Shown piece after piece: positions 43,146 through 52,142 of a stretch of 64,000 nucleotides of DNA (its first letter is position 1; every line of letters starts with the position of its first letter). A model generated the notes under the pieces. The model searched no databases, was not told the origin of the DNA, and saw only the letters and a list, made by a program, of their open reading frames with translations. This stretch comes from JAIBJN01 sp963825255 (lineage in GTDB: Bacteria; Actinomycetota; Thermoleophilia; Gaiellales; Gaiellaceae): assembly GCA_963825255.1 (NCBI GenBank), contig CAWGSF010000011.1:59605-123604 (forward strand), in the 5' to 3' direction. The translations under genes and the position numbers were made by a program.

Positions 43146-43392
43146 TAGAGCGCCTCGATCAGCACGGCGACGACCACGAGCGCGATGACGACGCACGCGA
43201 CGGTCACGAACGCCGCCGGGTTCCAGACGAGGTCGTTGTCCTCCCGGTAGCGGGACTTCCGGCTCGCCTCGTGCGCGCGCCCGCCGCCTCGGGCTCCGGC
43301 CGGGAGCGTGGCCGCCCGGCGGTCAGGCTGAGCGCGATCACGACGCCGACGAGGCCCGCGCCGACGAACACGAGCGCCACCCACCAGCTCAT
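43145..43392 (-). CDS. small two-helix membrane protein, frameshifted
   Basis: About 82 aa joined. It begins MSWWVALVFVGAGLVGVVIA (first helix) and ends with a second helix T-V-A-C-V-V-I-A-L-V-V-V-A-V-L in another frame. The indel lies near 43270-43277 in a GCGCGCGC tract. A linker S-R-Y-R-E-D-N-D-L-V-W-N-P precedes the second helix. Function unknown. Confidence 0.55.
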
Positions 43393-43396
43393 CGGC

Positions 43397-44621
43397 TCAT
43401 CGCTCCCACACGACCTCCCCCTCCTTCACCACGGCGACCACGTGCTCTCCCCCGAGATGGTAGGCGAGGTAGCGCCAGTCGGAGGCGTCGAGGAGCACGA
43501 GGTCGGCCGCGTACCCCGGCTCGAGGCGGCCGATGCGGTCCGCCCGCCCGAGCACGTGAGCTGCGTTCACCGTGCAGGCGGCGAGCGCCTCGGCGGGGGA
43601 CAGGCCGAGCTGCGTGCAGGCCAGGCTCATGACGACCGGGAGGCTCTCGCAGAAGGCGCTCCCCGGGTTGAAGTCGGTCGCGAGCGCGACGACGCGCTCC
43701 AGCCTCGACGAGCGCGCGCGCCGGCGGCATCGGCCGTCCCAGGTAGAGGGCGGCCACGGGCAGGAGGACGGCGGCGACGTCGCTGGCGCCCAGTGCGTGG
43801 ACGCCCTCGGCGCCCGTCGCCTCGAGGTGGTCGACGCTGCGCGCCCCGAGCTCGACGGCCAGGGGGATCGCACCCGCGTCGGTGAACTGGTCCGCGTGGA
43901 GCCGCAGGGCGAGCCCGGCGGCCCGGCAGGCTTCGAGGTAGCGACGCGCCTGCGCCGCGTCGAACGCGCCGCGCTCGACGAAGACGTCGGCGGCCTCCGC
44001 GAGGCGCGCCGCCTCCGGGAGAACCTCCGCGAGCGCGAAGTCGAGGTAGGCGTCCGCGTCGGGGAACTCCGGCGGCACGGCGTGCGCGCCGAGCCACGTC
44101 GGCACCCCGCCGGCGGCCGCGATCGCCCGCAGCTGCGCGAGCTCGGTCTCCCGGTCGAGCCCGTAGCCCGACTTCGCCTCGAAGGTCGTCGTGCCCTGGG
44201 CGAGCATCCAGCCCCGGTGCCGGGCGAGCGCCTCGGCGAGGCCCTGCTCCCCGGCCTCACGCGTCGCCTGCACCGTGGAGAGGATCCCGCCGCCCGCGGC
44301 GTGGAGCTCCTCGTAGCTCGCCCCGCCGGCCCGCAGCTCGAACTCCGCAGCGCGATCGCCGGCGAAGCAGGCGTGGGTGTGGCAGTCGACGAGCCCGGGG
44401 ACCGCGGCCAGCCCCCGCGCGTCGAGCTCGATGAGGTCGGCCGGCAGCCCGCTCGACTCGAGCTCGGCCATCGGCCCGACGCTCGCGACGCTGCCGTCGA
44501 CACACAGCACGTACGCGTGCTCGACGACCTGCAGCTCGGCCAGCGACGGGCCGCGCAGCGGCGGCGGCCCTCCCGCCGGGGAGACCACCTGCGCGAGGTC
44601 GCGGACGAGCAGCGCGGGCAC
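43397..44621 (-). CDS. hutI: imidazolonepropionase, frameshifted
   Basis: Third enzyme of histidine degradation: opens imidazolone-propionate to formiminoglutamate. Metal site V-D-C-H-T-H near residues 67-72, G-A-H-A-V-P-P-E, H-A-D-Q-F-T near 230, and A-L-A-T-D-F-N-P-G-S near the end. The part from A-T-D-F-N-P onward is in another frame; the indel is near 43700-43712. The GTG start at 44621 is 11 nt after the hutU stop. Confidence 0.88.
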
Positions 44622-44632
44622 GACCGTGCGGC

Positions 44633-46336
44633 CTACGCCGACCGGCCGGGGAGGCGCAGGCCCTGCTCGCGCGCGGCGGTGAGCGCCTCCTCGTAGCCCG
44701 CGTCCGCGTGGCGGATGACCCCCATTCCCGGATCGGTCGTGAGCACGCGCTCGAGACGCTCCGCGGCATCCGCGGTGCCGTCGGCGACGACGACCATCCC
44801 CGCGTGGATGGAGTTGCCGATGCCGACGCCCCCTCCGTGGTGGACGCTGACCCACGTCGCCCCCGCCGCCGTGTTCACGAGGGCGTTCAGGATCGGCCAG
44901 TCGGCGATCGCGTCGGAGCCGTCCCGCATCGCCTCGGTCTCCCGGTACGGCGACGCGACCGAGCCCGCGTCGAGGTGGTCGCGCCCGATGACGACGGGGG
45001 CGGTCACGCGCCCGCTCCGCACGAGCTCGTTGATGGCCAGTCCCGCCCGGGCCCGGTCGCCGTAGCCGAGCCAGCAGATGCGGGCGGGCAGCCCCTGGAA
45101 GGCGACCCTCTCGGGTGCGAGCTCGAGCCAGCGCTGCAGGAGCGCGTCGTCGGGGAAGAGCTCGCGCAGCGCGCCGTCGATCGCTGCGATGTCCTCCGGA
45201 TCCCCCGAGAGCACGGCCCAGCGGAAGGGCCCGATGCCGCGGCAGAAGAGCGGTCGGATGTATGCCGGGACGAAGCCCGGATAGGTGAATGCGTTCTCGA
45301 CCCCTGCCTGCTGCGCCTCCCCCCTGAGATTGTTGCCGTAATCGAAAACATAGCTCCCGGCCCGGACGAACTCGAGCATCCCCTCGACGTGGCGGGCGAT
45401 GGACTCCGAGGCGCGGCGGAGGTACTCGTCCGGATCCCGCGCGCGAAGCTCGGCGGCCTCCTCGACGGTGAGACCGAGCGGGACGTAGCCGTTCAACGGG
45501 TCGTGAGCGGCGGTCTGGTCGGTGACGAAGTCGAACGGCTCGCCGCGGCGTGCGAGCTCCGGCACGACCTGGGCCGCGTTGCCCAGCAGCCCGACCGAGA
45601 GCGGCCTCCGCTCCTGCGCCGCCTGCCGCACGCGGGAGACAGCGTCGTCGAGCGAGTCGGTCTGCTCGTCCAGGAAGCGCGTGGCCACGCGCCGCTCGAT
45701 CCGGGTCGGGTCGACCTCGACGCAGAGAGTCGCCGCGCCGGCCATCGTCGCCGCGAGCGGCTGTGCCCCGCCCATGCCGCCGAGGCCCGCCGTGAGGATC
45801 GTCCGCCCGGAGAGATCGGCCGACCCGAAGTGTGTCTCCCCGGCGGCGGCGAAGGTCTGGTACGTCCCCTGGAGGATCCCCTGGGTGCCGATGTAGATCC
45901 AGCTCCCGGCCGTCATCTGGCCGAACATCGTCAGGCCGAGCGCCTCGAGGCGCCTGAACTCGTCCCAGGTCGCCCAGCGGGGAACGAGCAGCGCGTTGGC
46001 GATCAGCACGCGCGGCGCCGTCGGATGAGTCCGGAAGACGCCGACGGGCTTTCCGCTCTGGACGAGCAGCGTCTCGTCGGCCTCGAGCGTGAGGAGGCTC
46101 GCGACGAGGGCGCGGAGGGCGGCCGGGTTGCGCGCCGCCTTCCCCGTGCCGCCGTAGACGACGAGCTGCTCCGGATGCTCGGCCACCTCGGGGTCGAGGT
46201 TGTTGAGGAGCATCCTGAGGGGCGCCTCGGTCTGCCACGTCTTCGCGTTGAGCGCCTGCCCGCGCGGTGCGCGGATGGCGGCGAGATTGCCGCAGAGCTC
46301 CTCGACGCGCGCCTCGACTCCGGCCACGCTGGTCAT
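44633..46336 (-). CDS. hutU: urocanate hydratase
   Basis: 567 aa. Converts urocanate to imidazolone-propionate using bound NAD+. It shows T-A-G-L-G-G-M-G-G-A-Q (nucleotide fold), N-G-Y-V-P-L-G-L, F-D-Y-G-N-N-L-R, C-R-G-I-G-P-F-R-W, and H-H-G-G-G-V-G-I-G-N-S near the C-terminus. ATG overlaps the hutH stop (ATGA). Confidence 0.96.
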   Translation of the reverse strand: MTSVAGVEARVEELCGNLAAIRAPRGQALNAKTWQTEAPLRMLLNNLDPEVAEHPEQLVVYGGTGKAARNPAALRALVASLLTLEADETLLVQSGKPVGVFRTHPTAPRVLIANALLVPRWATWDEFRRLEALGLTMFGQMTAGSWIYIGTQGILQGTYQTFAAAGETHFGSADLSGRTILTAGLGGMGGAQPLAATMAGAATLCVEVDPTRIERRVATRFLDEQTDSLDDAVSRVRQAAQERRPLSVGLLGNAAQVVPELARRGEPFDFVTDQTAAHDPLNGYVPLGLTVEEAAELRARDPDEYLRRASESIARHVEGMLEFVRAGSYVFDYGNNLRGEAQQAGVENAFTYPGFVPAYIRPLFCRGIGPFRWAVLSGDPEDIAAIDGALRELFPDDALLQRWLELAPERVAFQGLPARICWLGYGDRARAGLAINELVRSGRVTAPVVIGRDHLDAGSVASPYRETEAMRDGSDAIADWPILNALVNTAAGATWVSVHHGGGVGIGNSIHAGMVVVADGTADAAERLERVLTTDPGMGVIRHADAGYEEALTAAREQGLRLPGRSA

Positions 46337-47877
46337 TCGAGCGCTCCCACCTCCCCCTCGACGCGAGCGACGAGATCGCCGTTTTTGATCGCGACCGCCA
46401 CCGCCTCGATGTCGCCCGCGAGGGGACGGTCCTCGATCACGGCCGGGGACAGGGAGCGGACGAAGTCGTGGGCCGCGCGGGCGCCGGCGCCGGGCTCGAG
46501 CGGGGCGAGGAACTCGATCCCCTGTGCGCCTGCGAGCAGCTCGATCGCGAGCGCGCGCTCGACGTTCGCGAGCACCTGCCAGCACTTGAGGGCGGATGCG
46601 TTCCCCATCGAGACGTGATCTTCCTGGCCCGCGCTCGTCGGGATCGAGTCGACGCCGGCGGGATGGCACAGGACCTTGTTCTCGCTCACGAGGGCAGCGG
46701 CCACGTACTGCGGGATCATGAAGCCGGAGTTCAGCCCCCCGTCGTGCGTGAGGAAGGCGGGGAGGCCGTCGGAGAGCGACGGGTTCGTGAGCCGCTCGAC
46801 CCGCCGCTCGGAGATGGACGCGAGCTCGGCCAGGGCCATCGCGGCGGCGTCGAGCGCGAACGCGAGCGGCTGACCGTGGAAGTTGCCGTTCGAGACGAGC
46901 TCCCCGCGCTCGACGAAGACGAGGGGGTTGTCGGTGGCCGCGTTCAGCTCGACGGCGATCGTCGCCTCCGCGTAGGCGAGGAGGTCCCGGCTCGCCCCGT
47001 GGACCTGTGGGGCGCAGCGGAGGGAGTACGCGTCCTGCACCTTGTCGCACCAGCGGTGCGCCTCGAGGATGGCGGAGCCCTCCAGCAGACGAAGGACGTT
47101 CGCGGCGCTCGCCCGCTGGCCCTCGAGCGGGCGGAGCTCGTGGATCTCGGGGAGGAAGCTCCCCCGCGAGCCCTGGAGCGCCTCGAGGGAGAGCGCGCAC
47201 GCGATGTCCGCCGTCCGGGCGAGTCGCTGCGCCCGAACGACCGTCAACGCGCCGATGGCCGCCATGAACTGGGTCCCGTTGATGAGCGACAGGCCTTCCT
47301 TGGCCTGCAGCTCGACCGGCTCGAGGCCGGCGCGGATGAGCGCCTCGGCCCCCGTGAGGACGTCGCCGTCGACCTTCGCGTAGCCCTCGCCGACCAGCGG
47401 GAGCGCGAGGTGCGCGAGCGGGGCGAGGTCGCCCGACGCGCCGACGGAGCCCCTGCTCGGCACGAGCGGGGTCACGCCCGCGTTCAGGCAGCCCAGGAGC
47501 AGCTCCACGGTCTCGATCCGCGCGCCCGAGTACCCCTTGGCGAGCGTGTTCGCGCGCAGGAGCATCGCCCCCCGCACCACCTCGTCGGGGTACGGCTCGC
47601 CGACGCCGCACGCGTGGCTTCGCAGGAGCCGGAGCTGGAGCTCCGCGGCGAGCTCGGGCGGGATCGTCTTCGAGACGAACCGGCCGAAGCCCGTGTTGAT
47701 CCCGTACGTGTGCTCGCCCCCGGGCTCGGCGGCGCGCTCGACGAGCTCGCGCGCCGCCTGCAGCTGCTCCCTGCCTCGATCCGAGAGCTCCGCGGGCCCG
47801 CTCCCGACGGCGACGTTCCAGACGTCCGCCGGGGTGAGGTCGTCCCCCGTCAGCGACACGGCGGTCGTCGTCGCCAT
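46333..47877 (-). CDS. hutH: histidine ammonia-lyase
   Basis: 514 aa. Deaminates histidine to urocanate. The MIO prosthetic group forms from the A-S-G of S-V-G-A-S-G-D-L-A-P-L-A-H. The Y-G-I-N-T-G-F-G motif is near residue 58. The ATG at 47877 has TACACT 7 nt upstream, so hutH-hutU-hutI may form a leaderless sub-operon inside the larger minus-strand run. Confidence 0.96.
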   Translation of the reverse strand: MATTTAVSLTGDDLTPADVWNVAVGSGPAELSDRGREQLQAARELVERAAEPGGEHTYGINTGFGRFVSKTIPPELAAELQLRLLRSHACGVGEPYPDEVVRGAMLLRANTLAKGYSGARIETVELLLGCLNAGVTPLVPSRGSVGASGDLAPLAHLALPLVGEGYAKVDGDVLTGAEALIRAGLEPVELQAKEGLSLINGTQFMAAIGALTVVRAQRLARTADIACALSLEALQGSRGSFLPEIHELRPLEGQRASAANVLRLLEGSAILEAHRWCDKVQDAYSLRCAPQVHGASRDLLAYAEATIAVELNAATDNPLVFVERGELVSNGNFHGQPLAFALDAAAMALAELASISERRVERLTNPSLSDGLPAFLTHDGGLNSGFMIPQYVAAALVSENKVLCHPAGVDSIPTSAGQEDHVSMGNASALKCWQVLANVERALAIELLAGAQGIEFLAPLEPGAGARAAHDFVRSLSPAVIEDRPLAGDIEAVAVAIKNGDLVARVEGEVGALE

Positions 47878-47884
47878 CCGGGCA

Positions 47885-47890
47885 AGTGTA
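47885..47890 (-). promoter_or_regulatory. -10 hexamer TACACT before hutH
   Basis: TACACT lies 7 nt before the hutH ATG, in the short gap after ftcD. Confidence 0.5.
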
Positions 47891-47900
47891 TTGCGGGCGG

Positions 47901-48785
47901 CTAGTCGAGGAGCCTGAGCTCGAGCACCCGCGACGCGTCGAAGCCGTCCAGCCGGAGAAGCCTTCCCGCCGCCTCGACCGCCGGGCCGGCCGGCATGAGG
48001 CCGACGAGCTCGGATCCCTCCACCTCGATCCCGCGCGCCTCCGCCTCGGCTGCGATGCGGCCGACGATCTCGTGCAGGGCTGCCGCCCGCCAGTCGGTCA
48101 CGTTCATGCTGACCTGCACGAGACCCGCCCGCGGCAGATCGAGCCCGAGCGCGCGGACGCCGGGGAAGCCGCCGTCGCGCTCGCGCACGAGCGCTGCGAT
48201 CTCCTTCGCCGCCGCCACGTCGTCGGAGCGCAGGTTGACGTTGAACGCGACGAGCGGGTTGCGCACGCCCACGAGCACGCCCCCGGCGGTCGGATGGAGC
48301 CGGGCCGGGCCGCGATCGGGCCGGAGCTCGCCGGCATCGATCCGCCGCTGGAGCCCGTCGGGCCCACCCGTCCGGAAGAACGCGGGCTCGCGCCCGTCCT
48401 CGGTGCTCCGCCCGTAGAAGAAGACCGGCAGCTCGAGCTCGTCGGCGATGCGATCGGCCAGCGCGACGACGGCAGCCTGCGCGGCCGCCTCCGCCCCGGG
48501 CTCGAGCGGCACGAGGGGCACGACGTCGACGGCGCCGATCCGCGGATGCGCGCCCTCGTGCTCGCGCAGGTCGACGCGCTCGACCGCGCAGCGGATGCCC
48601 CGAAGGAGCGTCTCGACGAGCTCCTCCCCGCTCCCCACCAGCGTGAAGACGGAGCGGTGGTGATCGCGGTCCGAGTGGACGTCGAGGAGCCTGGCGGGCG
48701 TCGAGAACGCCTCGCGGAGCGCCGCGAGCGTCTCGGGATCGCGACCTTCGGAGACGTTGGGAACGGACTCGAGCGGGAGGGGCAT
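47901..48785 (-). CDS. ftcD: glutamate formimidoyltransferase
   Basis: 294 aa. Transfers the formimino group of formiminoglutamate to tetrahydrofolate, the last step of this hut route. It starts MPLPLESVPNVSEGRDPETL and carries S-D-R-D-H-H-R-S-V-F-T, H-P-R-I-G-A-V-D-V-V-P and S-M-N-V-T-D. Only the transferase domain is present, with no cyclodeaminase half. Coupled to the M16 gene (TGATG). Confidence 0.9.
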   Translation of the reverse strand: MPLPLESVPNVSEGRDPETLAALREAFSTPARLLDVHSDRDHHRSVFTLVGSGEELVETLLRGIRCAVERVDLREHEGAHPRIGAVDVVPLVPLEPGAEAAAQAAVVALADRIADELELPVFFYGRSTEDGREPAFFRTGGPDGLQRRIDAGELRPDRGPARLHPTAGGVLVGVRNPLVAFNVNLRSDDVAAAKEIAALVRERDGGFPGVRALGLDLPRAGLVQVSMNVTDWRAAALHEIVGRIAAEAEARGIEVEGSELVGLMPAGPAVEAAGRLLRLDGFDASRVLELRLLD

Positions 48786-50263
48786 CACCCCGGCTGCGGA
48801 GACGGCTCGTCGCCCATGTCGACGACGACGTCGGCGGGCGCGAGCTCGTCGACGAGTCGCGTGGCCTCCTCCCCCTTCTTCCAGTGCTGGGGCCAGGCGG
48901 GGACGATGAAGCCGCTCTCGTCCCAGAGAACGCGGACGCCGTCGCGAAACGCCATGACCGCGGCGCACGTCTCCCAGCGGACCGTCGTCGAGGTCTCGTC
49001 GGGGTGGATGAGCGTGACGCCGTTCCGTCCGACGACCAGCCGCACGCGCCGGAGGGGGCCGCGCCAGGCCCCTCGTAGGCGGAATTCCTCGCCCATGACC
49101 GCATCTGCCGCCGGCGTCGACGGATACGCGCGAAAGCGGTCATCACCGGCGTCGAGGTCGCCGGGAAGGGCGAGGACGGCGCTCGGCCACGCCTTTCCGA
49201 GGACCTCGATGGCCCGGGCACGACTCGCCCCCTCCTGCCGGGCGTCGAGCTCGGCCTCCAACCCGGCCGGGAACCCGGCAACGGCATCCCAGGCGTGGAG
49301 GTAGAGGGTCTCGGAGAGCCGCGACGGATCGGCCGCAAAGACGTCCCGGGCTCGTTCGTCGGCCTCGAGCTCGTCGTCCGTCGGCCCGTCGGCGACCAGC
49401 TCGTCCACGACGCCCACCATGCCGTCCCGGACCTCCTTCGCCTGGTCGACCTGGCAGTCTGCGTACAACCCGAGGATCCAGGTCGTCCCGTCCAGCGACC
49501 CGAGCTCGGAGCCGGCGCTGTACACGAGCCCCAGCTCGTAGCGGAGCCGGCGCATGAGGCGCTCGTTGAGGACGCGGGCCACGACCGCTGCTTCCGGCCC
49601 GTGCGGCATGAGCAGGCTCAGGTAGACGGAGCTCGCGTCCCAGCCGACGTAGACGGGGGTCTCGACCCCCGGCACGGTGCGGACCTCCGGGATCGGGTGA
49701 CGGCGCCCGCTCGGGAGGGAGAGCGCGAGGTCGGCGAGCGGGCCGCGCGCCCAGACGGCCGCATTCTCGACGGTGAACCGCTCACGCGCCCACTCGCGGG
49801 CCACGTCGGCCGTGAGCCGCCTCAGCCCGAGCTCGGGAAACGCCGCCAGCCCGTACCCGACGGCGCCGAACCGTCGGCCGGCGATCCAGGCCTCGCCGGG
49901 CATCACCCGCTGGTCTGCCTCGGTGAGGAGAATGCGCCGCTCGACCTCCAGCCGGTCGAGGGGGAGGTCGTTGAGCCGCTCGACGACCCCTGCGACGAAG
50001 CTCACGAGGGACGGCATCTCGCCTCTGGCCCAGAAGCAGGTGCTGAGATTCTTGACGAACGCGTTGCACTCGAGCCGGACGGGGAGCTCCGGCATCGCCA
50101 GGTGCTCGACCAAATGAGTCAAGCCCGCCGTGGCGAGCGTCTCGTCGGCGTGCCCGACGCGAAAGACGAGCTGGATCTCGTGCGGGGGCGGAGCGTCGGC
50201 CCAGAACACGGGCACTCCGCCGATCTCGGCACGTTGGATCTCCGGCTCGGCCTCCACGCGCAT
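48785..50263 (-). CDS. M16-family (insulinase-like) peptidase
   Basis: 492 aa starting MRVEAEPEIQRAEIGGVPVF. The inverted zinc motif is T-H-L-V-E-H near residues 48-53; the third ligand Glu is expected about 75 residues later (R-R-I-L-L-T-E-A-D region). The C-terminal ~100 residues (after R-A-Y-P-S-T-P) look unlike M16. TACGAT is 8 nt before its ATG. It leads the ftcD transcript, but no link to histidine breakdown is known. Confidence 0.75.
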   Translation of the reverse strand: MRVEAEPEIQRAEIGGVPVFWADAPPPHEIQLVFRVGHADETLATAGLTHLVEHLAMPELPVRLECNAFVKNLSTCFWARGEMPSLVSFVAGVVERLNDLPLDRLEVERRILLTEADQRVMPGEAWIAGRRFGAVGYGLAAFPELGLRRLTADVAREWARERFTVENAAVWARGPLADLALSLPSGRRHPIPEVRTVPGVETPVYVGWDASSVYLSLLMPHGPEAAVVARVLNERLMRRLRYELGLVYSAGSELGSLDGTTWILGLYADCQVDQAKEVRDGMVGVVDELVADGPTDDELEADERARDVFAADPSRLSETLYLHAWDAVAGFPAGLEAELDARQEGASRARAIEVLGKAWPSAVLALPGDLDAGDDRFRAYPSTPAADAVMGEEFRLRGAWRGPLRRVRLVVGRNGVTLIHPDETSTTVRWETCAAVMAFRDGVRVLWDESGFIVPAWPQHWKKGEEATRLVDELAPADVVVDMGDEPSPQPG

Positions 50264-50271
50264 GGGCGCGC

Positions 50272-50277
50272 ATCGTA
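50272..50277 (-). promoter_or_regulatory. -10 hexamer TACGAT before the M16 gene
   Basis: TACGAT lies 8 nt before the M16 ATG, divergent from the ABC exporter promoter 45 bp away. Confidence 0.45.
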
Positions 50278-50321
50278 CTCCCCACCCGGAAACCCGGCTC
50301 GGGAGCCCGGATGGCCGCAAC

Positions 50322-50327
50322 TACACT
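50322..50327 (+). promoter_or_regulatory. -10 hexamer TACACT and 4-codon uORF before the ABC exporter
   Basis: TACACT precedes an ATG at 50332 that reads ATG AGG CTC CGA TGA. The TGA overlaps the ABC gene ATG at 50343. A GAGG in this stretch could also act as a ribosome site for the exporter. Confidence 0.4.
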
Positions 50328-50342
50328 CGGCATGAGGCTCCG

Positions 50343-52142
50343 ATGACAGATTCACACCCGTACGTGCGGACGTTCGTCCGCCTGCTCGGCTTCCTGCGCC
50401 CGTATCGCTGGTCGCTCGCCGTGTCCGTCGTGCTCGCAGTCGGGTCGCAGGCGGCCGCGGTCGCGATCGCGTTCCTGACCGGCGACGCGCTCGAGAGCGC
50501 CGTCCAGGCGCAGAGCACGGACACCCTCTGGATGCTCGCGCTCGCGGTCCTCCTGGTCGGCCTCGCACGGGCCCTCTTCATGGCCGGCCGCCGGCTCATC
50601 TCGGGCCGGCAGGCGCTCGGCGTGGAGTACGACATGCGCGACGCGATGTACGCGAAGCTCCTGCGCCTGTCGTTCGGGTTCTACGACAGCCACCAGACCG
50701 GCCAGCTGATGTCCCGGGCGACGGTCGACCTCCAGTCGGTGCGGTTCTTCCTCGGCTACGGCCTCATCTTCTTCTTCCAGCACGTGGTCACGATCGTGGG
50801 CGTCGGCATCGCGCTCTTCGTCGTCGAATGGCGCCTCGCCCTCGCGGCCATGGCGTTCATGCCGGTGCTCGTCTTCCTCGCCTACCGGTACAGCCGTGTC
50901 TCTCATCCGGTGCTCCGGGACGTGCAGCAGAAGCTCGCCGACGTGGCCACGGTCGCGGAGGAGAACATCGTCGGCGTCCACGTCGTCAAGTCCTTCGCCC
51001 AGGAGCGGAACGAGTCGGCGAAGTTCGCGGGGCGCGCGGAGCGGGTCTTCGAGCGCTCGCTCGACGCGAACCGCCAGCGCGCGATCTACGTGCCGATCCT
51101 GTCGTTCCTTCCCCTCATGGCACAGGCGACGGTGCTCCTGCTCGGCGGCCGCATGGTGGCCAGCGGCGAGCTCGGGCTGAACGACTTCTTCACGTTCAAC
51201 GTGCTCGTCCTCATGCTCGTCATGCCGCTGCGGATGCTCGGGATGTGGATCGGCCAGGCCCAGCGCGCGACCGCCTCGGGAGAGCGGATCTTCGAGGTGA
51301 TCGACGAGCCCGAGGAGGTGCGGAACGCCCCGGGCGCCCGTGACCTTCCGCCCGGCGACGGCCGCATCGTCTTCGAGGGCGCGAGCTTCGCCTACGTGGA
51401 GGGGCGCAACGTCCTCGACGACGTCGACCTCGACATCGAGGCCGGCCGGACGATCGCGCTCATCGGCCACACCGGGTCGGGGAAGACGACGCTCGCGTCA
51501 CTCGTCCCGCGCTTCTACGACGTCACGCGCGGTCGCCTGACGATCGACGGCGTCGACGTTCGCGACGTGACGCTCACCTCGCTGCGGCGCGCGATCGGGA
51601 TCGTCGCCCAGGATCCGTTCCTCTTCTCGGCGACCGTGCGCGACAACATCACGTTCGGCGCGCCCGATGCGACCGACGAGGACGTCGTGCGCGCCGCGCG
51701 GCTCGCGCAGGCGCACGAGTTCATCGAGGAGCTGCCCGACGGCTACGACACCGTCATCGGCGAGCGCGGCATCACGCTCTCCGGCGGCCAGCGCCAGCGG
51801 ATCGCGATCGCGCGGGCGCTCATCCTCGACCCGCGGATCCTCATCCTCGACGACGCGACCGCGTCGGTCGATGCGACGACCGAGGCGCGGATACGCCTCG
51901 GCCTGCGGGAGGCGATGAAGGGCAGGACGACGCTCATCGTCGCGCACCGGCTCTCGACCGTGGCGCTCGCGGACGAGCTCGTCGTCCTCGACCGGGGCCG
52001 CGTCGCCGCGCGGGGAACGCAGGCCGAGCTCCTCGAGGACAGCCCCGTGTTCCGCGACATCTACGAGCACGGGCTGCTCGAGCGCGAGTTCGCGGAGCGC
52101 GTGGAGGCGACCGGAGAGCGCCTGGAGGCGGCAGGGGCATGA
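50343..52142 (+). CDS. ABC exporter half-transporter with degenerate ATPase site
   Basis: 599 aa: six transmembrane helices (about residues 20-310) then a nucleotide-binding domain. Walker A G-H-T-G-S-G-K-T-T, signature L-S-G-G-Q, and Walker B I-L-I-L-D-D-A-T-A-S-V-D, where the catalytic Glu is Asp. Such asymmetry is typical of heterodimeric exporters (TM287/288, BmrCD). It overlaps the second half gene (ATGA). Substrate unknown; drugs or lipids are common for the type. Confidence 0.92.
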   Translation: MTDSHPYVRTFVRLLGFLRPYRWSLAVSVVLAVGSQAAAVAIAFLTGDALESAVQAQSTDTLWMLALAVLLVGLARALFMAGRRLISGRQALGVEYDMRDAMYAKLLRLSFGFYDSHQTGQLMSRATVDLQSVRFFLGYGLIFFFQHVVTIVGVGIALFVVEWRLALAAMAFMPVLVFLAYRYSRVSHPVLRDVQQKLADVATVAEENIVGVHVVKSFAQERNESAKFAGRAERVFERSLDANRQRAIYVPILSFLPLMAQATVLLLGGRMVASGELGLNDFFTFNVLVLMLVMPLRMLGMWIGQAQRATASGERIFEVIDEPEEVRNAPGARDLPPGDGRIVFEGASFAYVEGRNVLDDVDLDIEAGRTIALIGHTGSGKTTLASLVPRFYDVTRGRLTIDGVDVRDVTLTSLRRAIGIVAQDPFLFSATVRDNITFGAPDATDEDVVRAARLAQAHEFIEELPDGYDTVIGERGITLSGGQRQRIAIARALILDPRILILDDATASVDATTEARIRLGLREAMKGRTTLIVAHRLSTVALADELVVLDRGRVAARGTQAELLEDSPVFRDIYEHGLLEREFAERVEATGERLEAAGA

